DNA of 64,000 nt, from the NCBI GenBank assembly GCA_944989445.1, contig CALYLW010000289.1:73984-137983 (forward strand), read 5' to 3'. The position numbers and the translations under genes are program-made. The first letter of the stretch is position 1. Each line of letters starts with the position of its first letter. Below, in pieces: positions 58,251-64,000 of the stretch. The DNA is from Ampullaceana balthica (taxonomy: Eukaryota; Mollusca; Gastropoda; Lymnaeidae). The notes under the pieces are model-generated. The model made no database searches. It had not been told where the DNA came from and saw only the letters and a list, made by a program, of their open reading frames with translations.

Positions 58251-60623
58251 TCTAATATATAAAGCTCAGTTGGTGTTTGTATCTTTGTATGTTTGTATGT
58301 TTGTATGTTTCACTTTTCGACTTTCTGTTAGACAATCACGGAAAAACCAAATGACGGACGGGGACCAAATTTGGCAGGACGGTTCCTTTTACCCTGAAGG
58401 TGGTTTTAAGTTAGTTTTTGTAATTGTCCCCTTTTGCCCAGAATGCCGTAAATTAAATAATCAGAAAATGCAGAGACAAAGAATAAAAAATTTAACCTCA
58501 TTTCTGTATTGAACAAATTTACGCGGACGTTCAAATGCCGTTCAAAGCGAGTTACTTTTGGTGACGTTTTTTTTTCCCCAATACTTTATTTTCAGCGGTG
58601 CGCATTCAAAAAATATTATAATGTCTAATTACGGTGCGCACATTTTCGTGTACGCTTCATAATTTGAGCTGTGTAGTACAAAGAATTGTCATTTTCTTTA
58701 CTGTTACTTTCTATATATTAGATAGACACGTAAACATATTTAATTACAACTGCCACACGATGCATTAGATTTAATTGTTTACACGTTTAAATTTAATTGC
58801 GAATTTGTTTTAATTATTTTCTGTTCCATAACTCGACATTTAATAAAAACCTATTTATGTAATAATTGTGTCAGTATTTTTTTCAAACTATTTAAATTTA
58901 GGCTACCGGACCTATTAACATAAGTAGATTAAACTAAATAAAGTGATCCTGAAAACGCTTAATTATTTTGTATTGCGAATTTAATATGTTATGTTCATTC
59001 CTTTGATGATGGATTAACATAGGTCATTTTTAAAATCAATTATTGTCATGGTTTCACATGCGTTTTTAACATAAAATTGATTTGTTTTGTTTGTTTTTTT
59101 TAAAATTAGGAATATAGCCTAATTTCTTTATTTATCTTTATTATCTTTATCTCATAGACGCTGTTGCAAATATTGTATTAATAACAATTGTGTTACGATG
59201 CAGTGTCGTAAATATATAAGAGCTTTTTTAGAGACGACAGTGGCAGAGATCTTTTGGAAAAATGTCAAAAAAGCAGTGGCCTTTTTTTAATGGATACAAA
59301 CAAACAAACATAAAAATATCAACTGAGCTTTATATATTACATATGCGTTTAAATTATTTTATTTCAATTATTTTCACGATGCATTGTATGAATATTTTAC
59401 ATGCAATGAATAAAATTGGGATTTTAAAAAAATTTAATTCATAACTCGACATTTAATTAAAAACCATAGATGTAGCGAGTTTATTTTATGTTGAAAGTGA
59501 TGGCCTATGTCAAATAAACTTACACTTTAAAACAGTTTACTTAAGCTTTATATACACTATACATTATAAACTTTCGATACCAAATTTATTAACAAAACTT
59601 GACTAAATTTAATGAAGTGATCCTGAAAACGCTTAATTAATATGAATTGCGAATTGAATATGTTTTTATGTTCATTCCTTTGTATTCAGAATAGCATAGG
59701 CCATTTCTAAAATTGCCTTTTAATCATTTTTAAGATGCACTTATGAACAGACGGTTGAATCTTTTTTTTTCATTTTTATTTTATTTTACAGATATAAAAT
59801 CTGGTGTGTGTGTGTGCATTGAATATAATTTACAAAATATGATGCCTTATCCGAAATAGGGAACAAAAAAAATGATTCCTTTTTGAAATTATACACATTG
59901 CTTATAAACCGTAAATATAAATAGTAAAATATAGAGACATAAAAAATGTTAAATATTATTTCCATGTGAAAACAATTGTGAATACGTCAAAAGGAGGAGT
60001 TATTTTGGTCCAGTACATTTACTTTATAACAAGACTTTATTTTATGCGGCCAGCTTTCTATATTGTCTAAATATGGTGTGCACATTTTTTTATATCATTT
60101 TAATACGACCGTTTTTTTTAAAAAATATTTTAGAAAGTACATTTATAATTTTGTTTATTTGCGCTATGAGTCACTTAGCTTTTGCCTTTTAAAGGGATAG
60201 TGCCACATGTTCTTTATCTCATAGACGTGGTTACAAATATTATATAACTTACAATTGTGATACGATGCAGTTTCGTAATTATATATTAAATTTTTGAGTG
60301 ACGAGGGTGGTAGAGCTCTTTCGGAAAACCTGTAAGTTATGTTAATTTTGTACAAGTGGGAATGAAATTGTAAATTTAGTTATTATGGTCGGCAAGAATC
60401 ATTATTTAATAAATCATATCTTTTAAATAGTAAGGTTATGTTAAAAGGCACTGCATTAAGTGAAAACAACTCACGCGGTAAAATGGCATATCTCTGTTTC
60501 TCATAAGATTTTAACTGATGAATCTGAAATTTAACTTGGCAAATAAAAATTGTAATAACCAGCAACTAATACTTGAATAAAGGGTCAGCACACTCCCGCT
60601 ACAAAGTGCGGGTATTTTTCTAG
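58251..60623 (+). mobile_element. 2.37-kb non-autonomous Helitron with both ends
   Basis: Begins TCTAATATATAAAGCTCAGT after A, with a (TTTGTATG)n stutter. Ends cccgctacaaagtgcggg (5-bp stem), then tatttttCTAG before T. This fits Helitron insertion between A and T. The interior is very AT-rich and lacks a Rep/helicase frame. Three blocks occur twice in different order: about 58545-58680 and 59998-60110; 58826-59060 and 59445-59740; 59145-59260 and 60205-60330. The first block is related to the interior of the element at 26300-27180. Confidence 0.78.
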
Positions 60624-60673
60624 TACGTTATATTCTTTATGTATGTTGTCCTTGCAGTCGCTGTACAGTACAG

Positions 60674-60859
60674 CAGTGCTTCTTAAACTTTTTAGTATGG
60701 CGGACCGTCAGGAATTTTTTCCATTGCACCAGGGACCGGTGTACTATTTTCCCTGCACTGACAAATTTTTCTGTCCTTTTTTTGAGAACATATGGGGACC
60801 GGCAGCGGATGGCCCACGGACTGGCACCGGTCCGCGGACCACCACTTTGAGAAGCACTG
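60674..60859. mobile_element. hAT MITE with perfect 8-bp target duplication
   Basis: The ends cagtgcttcttaaacttttt and (right end read backwards) cagtgcttctcaaagtggtg bound 186 bp. CAGTACAG flanks both sides (60666-60673 and 60860-60867). Internal ggaccggtg/ggcaccggtccgcggacc is palindromic. There is no coding. Confidence 0.9.
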
Positions 60860-60864
60860 CAGTA

Positions 60865-61862
60865 CAGCGTCTCAAACTCGGGTGGAGTCATGTGACATTT
60901 TATCACTCGAGAGTTGTGGCGAGGGCCACACCCCAGCAATTCGACCCTAGTTAAAAAAAAACAACACTTCATACATCTTAACTCATTTTACTGCTTATTA
61001 CTACTAGTCATAAACCAATTTAAAATTTAGACACAAATAATAATTATACCAAAATAAACTACCTTTATCTATATATGAAATATGCTTTGGCTTGGTATTA
61101 GTACTAGCCTATGGTGGATTAAATGGAGGGGGGGGGCTGAACGGGCTAAAGCCAGGGGCCCCCAAATATTTAAGGGCCCCCAAACTTAGTATATTTTATA
61201 AGAAAGTTGGAGAAATGTTTGCATGAATCCCTGAAAATATCATAAATTAAATAAATTATTAAAATCTTATCTATTAATCTCATCGCTTTTCGGACCAGAT
61301 AGTTTTAGTAATCGATAAACCAGATTTGATGAGCTTAATAAGGTATACTATCAAAGAATATCGTTTTTATTATTTAAATTCAAAATAATCAGTAAGTTCT
61401 CCAGGTCGTATGGCAGTGTGTAGACTTGTGGTGCAAGCGATGTAGGGATATATTCCCAGTGGTGGTATTTTTTTTACTTTCCTTTATCTTATTACACTCA
61501 AGTTTAGGATACCGGCAAACAGTTATTTCTTCATGTTCGGTTTTTTTCATGAATAATCTTTTTGGCTGGGAAGGCCGATCCCGTAGTACAAAAAAAGCAT
61601 GAGCAAGGAACCAATGGACTATTTACTTACAGTCTTATGTTAGCTGCTAGCAATCATTTTATTTAAAGGGACGCTGGCTGGATAGGGCCCCAGTTTGTAT
61701 TGTAGTCAGGGCCCCCGTGCAGTCTTAATCTGCCCCTGGTACTAGCTGTCTGAATCTCAAAGATTGTACTTTTTTTGTTTGTTTGTTATCACTGGAAGGC
61801 AACAAAAATACACTTGGTGGGCCGCATGCGACCCGCGGGCCGCGTGTTTGAGACCCCTCCTG
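60865..61862. mobile_element. Possible outer hAT element hosting two others
   Basis: cagcgtctcaaactcggg at 60865 resembles a hAT left end. gcgacccgcgggccgcgtgt then ttgagacccctcctg, ending at 61862, resembles a right end (caggaggggtctcaaac read backwards). The ends do not match closely, and no 8-bp duplication is evident, so the two ends may not belong together. The 186-bp MITE sits exactly at its left edge and a 630-bp element lies inside. Confidence 0.4.
61109..61738. mobile_element. 630-bp hAT element with perfect 8-bp duplication
   Basis: GTACTAGC occurs at 61101-61108 and 61739-61746. The right end read backwards starts caggggcagattaagactgc; the left end ctatggtggattaaatgg agrees at the gattaa core and has drifted at the first bases. 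Subterminal ggggcccccaaa and gggccccag are mutually complementary. No transposase remains. Confidence 0.85.
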
Positions 61863-62252
61863 TGCACTCTCGGGCTTTATATTTAAAAACAAAATTAATA
61901 ATAATAAAACTTGGATTGGGGAACTCCGTTTCACAATTAGTAAGATTGTTGCACCCTCTTTTCTTTGTACCTTTTCGGGTGCTGCCCATTTAGACCTCCG
62001 ACACTAACACTCAATAGAATTGTTACACTGACCACAGGGACACACCTTATCGGAGGATCGAATGTAACCACCTTCTAGACATCTATGTCAACCATCGGGA
62101 CTGTCAACCATTCAGTGTATCTGGGCGGGGAGGGACAAGAAAAAATATGACATGAGACTTTTGGCGAGGGTTTCTCACTGCAGAGACGCATCCAAGGAAA
62201 CAAAACAAATGGGAGGCACAATTTGAATTAAAAATATTTCTTTGAAAAAGAC
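61863..62252. other. Unique DNA, nothing recognised
   Basis: About 390 bp of mixed unique sequence between the hAT nest and short tandem repeats. Confidence 0.3.
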
Positions 62253-62363
62253 TTGTCTTCGGTTGACCTTGTCTTCGGTTGACCTTGTCTTCAGTTGACC
62301 TTGTCTTCAGTTGACATTGTTTTCAGTTGACCTTGTCTTCAGTTGTCACTGTCTTCTGTTGAC
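62253..62363. repeat. 16-bp minisatellite, 7 copies
   Basis: ttgtcttcggttgacc, with cagttgacc and one gttttcagttgacc variant. Confidence 0.92.
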
Positions 62364-62446
62364 CTCCGACGGAAACATCCTGCGTATCCCCCCCCCTAAG
62401 TTAAATAAGATCTGGTAAGAAATCAAAGCGTTGTACTTCAAAAAGA

Positions 62447-62542
62447 GCAGCGTGACATAGCAGCGTGACATAGCAGCGTGACATAGCAGCGTGACATAGC
62501 AGCGTGACATATCAGCGTGACGTAGCAGCGTGACGTAGAAAC
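62447..62542. repeat. 13-bp minisatellite, about 7 copies
   Basis: agcagcgtgacat repeated, the last copies reading gacgtagc or gacgtagaa. Confidence 0.92.
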
Positions 62543-62631
62543 ATGACGAAGAGACTCCCTGCAGGGCGTACACTAATCTACAGGTGACACAGTGCGGGGT
62601 TTGTGCTCACACGCCTGTTTGGCATAAATCA

Positions 62632-63853
62632 CGATGTTCATGAGGCGCTGATATCAAACTAGGGATAGAAGTTCATGAGGCGGCTTATATCAAACCAGAC
62701 ATAGATGTTCATGATGCGGCTGATATCAAACCAGGGATAGATGTTCATGATGTGGCTGATATCAAACCAGACATAGATGTTCATGAGGTGGTTGATATCA
62801 AACCAGGGATAGATGTTCATGAGGCGGCTGATATCAATCCAGGTATAGATGTTCATGATGTGGCTGATATCAAACCAGACATAGATGTTCATGAGGCGGC
62901 TGGTATCGAACCAGGGATAGGTGTTCATGATGTGGCTCATATCAATCCAGGGATAGATGTTCATGAGGCGGCTGATATCAAACCAGACATAGATGTTCAT
63001 GATGTGGCTGATATCAAACCAGACATAGATGTTCATGATGCGGCTTATATCAATCCAGGGATAGATGTTCATGATGTGGCTGATATCAAACCAGACATAG
63101 ATGTTCATGAGGCGGCTGATATCAAACCAGGGATAGATGTTCATGAGGCGGCTGATATCAAACCAGACATAGATGTTCATGAGGCGGCTGATATCAAACC
63201 AGACATAGATGTTCATAAGGCGGCTGATATCAAACCAGGGATAGATGTTCATGATGTGGCTGATATCAACCAGACATAGATGTTCATGAGGCGCTTGATA
63301 TCAAACCAGGGATAGATGTTCATGATATGGCTGATATCAACAAGACATAGATGTTCATGAGGCGGCTGATATCAAACCAGACATAGATGTTCATGAGGCG
63401 GCTGATATCAAACCAGACATAGATGTTCATAAGGCGGCTGATATCAAACCAGGGATAGATGTTCATGATGTGGCTGATATCAACCAGACATAGATGTTCA
63501 TGAGGCGCTTGATATCAAACCAGGGATAGATGTTCATGATATGGCTGATATCAACAAGACATAGATGTTCATGAGGCGGCTGATATCAAACCAGACATAG
63601 ATGTTCATGATGTGGCTGATATCAAACCAGGGATAGATGTTCATGATGTGGCTGATATCAACCAGACATAGATGTTCATGAAGTGGCTGATATCAAACCA
63701 GGGATAGATGTTCATGATGTGGCTGATATCAACCAGACATAGATGTTCATTAGTCGGCTGATATCAAACCAGACATAGATGTTCATGAGGCGGCTGATAT
63801 CAACCAGACATAGATGTTCATGAGACAACTGATATCAACCAGGCATAGATGTC
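62632..63853. repeat. 36-bp minisatellite with a 214-bp higher-order repeat
   Basis: About 34 units of catagatgttcatgaggcgg plus ctgatatcaaaccaga, with ggg/gac, gatgtgg/gaggcgg and 35-bp tatcaacca variants. The six-unit block beginning gttcataagg at 63211 is repeated from 63425, a 214-bp period including two 35-bp units. The frames of 175-197 codons on both strands in the left half end where 35-bp units start, so they look accidental. Confidence 0.96.
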
Positions 63854-64000
63854 CTAGATAAACAAACAGCATGGGTGCAGCTCGAAGAAATTTAGCGCTA
63901 ATGAACCTATGACTTCAATCGACCAATCAGTGAGGAGATATTGATGCATGAAGGGAGATCATTAAAATGTGTCTTGATACTGATGGAAATAAAGAAAACA
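63854..64000. other. Unique DNA to window end
   Basis: About 150 bp of ordinary sequence; nothing was recognised. Confidence 0.3.

Noticed and set aside
60865..61862. Perfect target duplication for the outer hAT element
   Set aside because: Flanking bases (ctgtacag and ctgtgcac) agree at only six of eight positions and not at the exact ends, so I do not claim it.

Overview
The window looks like gene-poor nuclear DNA of an animal. A marine mollusc, perhaps a gastropod, is my best guess and is not proven. The reasons are: very many AT-rich minisatellites and (CA)n, (GA)n, (CAA)n and (AAT)n microsatellites; Helitron termini of the TC...CTAG type; hAT transposons with 8-bp target duplications; a decayed LINE reverse transcriptase; tRNA-like SINE heads; a SINE tail ending in (TTA)n; and three TTAGGG units. 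I see no bacterial signature, rRNA, intact tRNA, operon or CRISPR, and no protein-coding gene that I recognise. The long open frames, up to 505 codons, are by-products of tandem repeats whose unit is a multiple of 3 or lacks stops. They are therefore treated as repeats, not genes.

Layout. 0-6.5 kb holds 42-bp, 30-bp, AAT, 23-bp, CA and 19-bp arrays separated by unique DNA. 6.5-16 kb is mostly unique, with a (GA)n-tailed Helitron relic, a 32-bp array, a 33-bp array and a 60-bp repeat split by a SINE tail. At 16.0 kb there is a strong 102-bp hairpin, and at 16.9-17.9 kb a minus-strand Helitron filled with CAA repeat. 18-25.3 kb has 17-bp, 41-bp and 31-bp arrays, with a LINE RT pseudogene lodged in the 41-bp array. 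26-27.2 kb holds Helitron copies. 28.1 kb has a hAT MITE with perfect duplications, and 28.5-29.3 kb a 21-bp array. 30.7-31.2 kb is another Helitron relic, and 32.0-32.6 kb a 42-bp array. 33.4-38.5 kb is an almost continuous 5-kb block of 21-bp and 25-bp minisatellites. 40.2 kb has a hAT MITE, 41.7-43.0 kb a 56-bp array and 43.4-44.2 kb Helitron relics. 45-50.8 kb has 32-, 36- and 29-bp arrays. 53 kb has a degenerate array rich in TACGTCA-like sites, 55.3-56.6 kb a purine-rich 23-bp array, and 58.25-60.62 kb a complete-ended Helitron. 60.67-61.86 kb is a nest of hAT elements, and 62.2-63.9 kb has 16-, 13- and 36-bp arrays.

Tandem repeats cover roughly a quarter of the window and recognisable transposons at least another tenth (hand estimates). 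There is no gene network to describe. The interest lies in minisatellite density and higher-order structure, in mobile elements inserted into or carrying tandem repeats, in a repeated TGACGTCA octamer and its relatives, and in a few unique GC-balanced islands that could be exons or regulatory DNA of a neighbouring gene.
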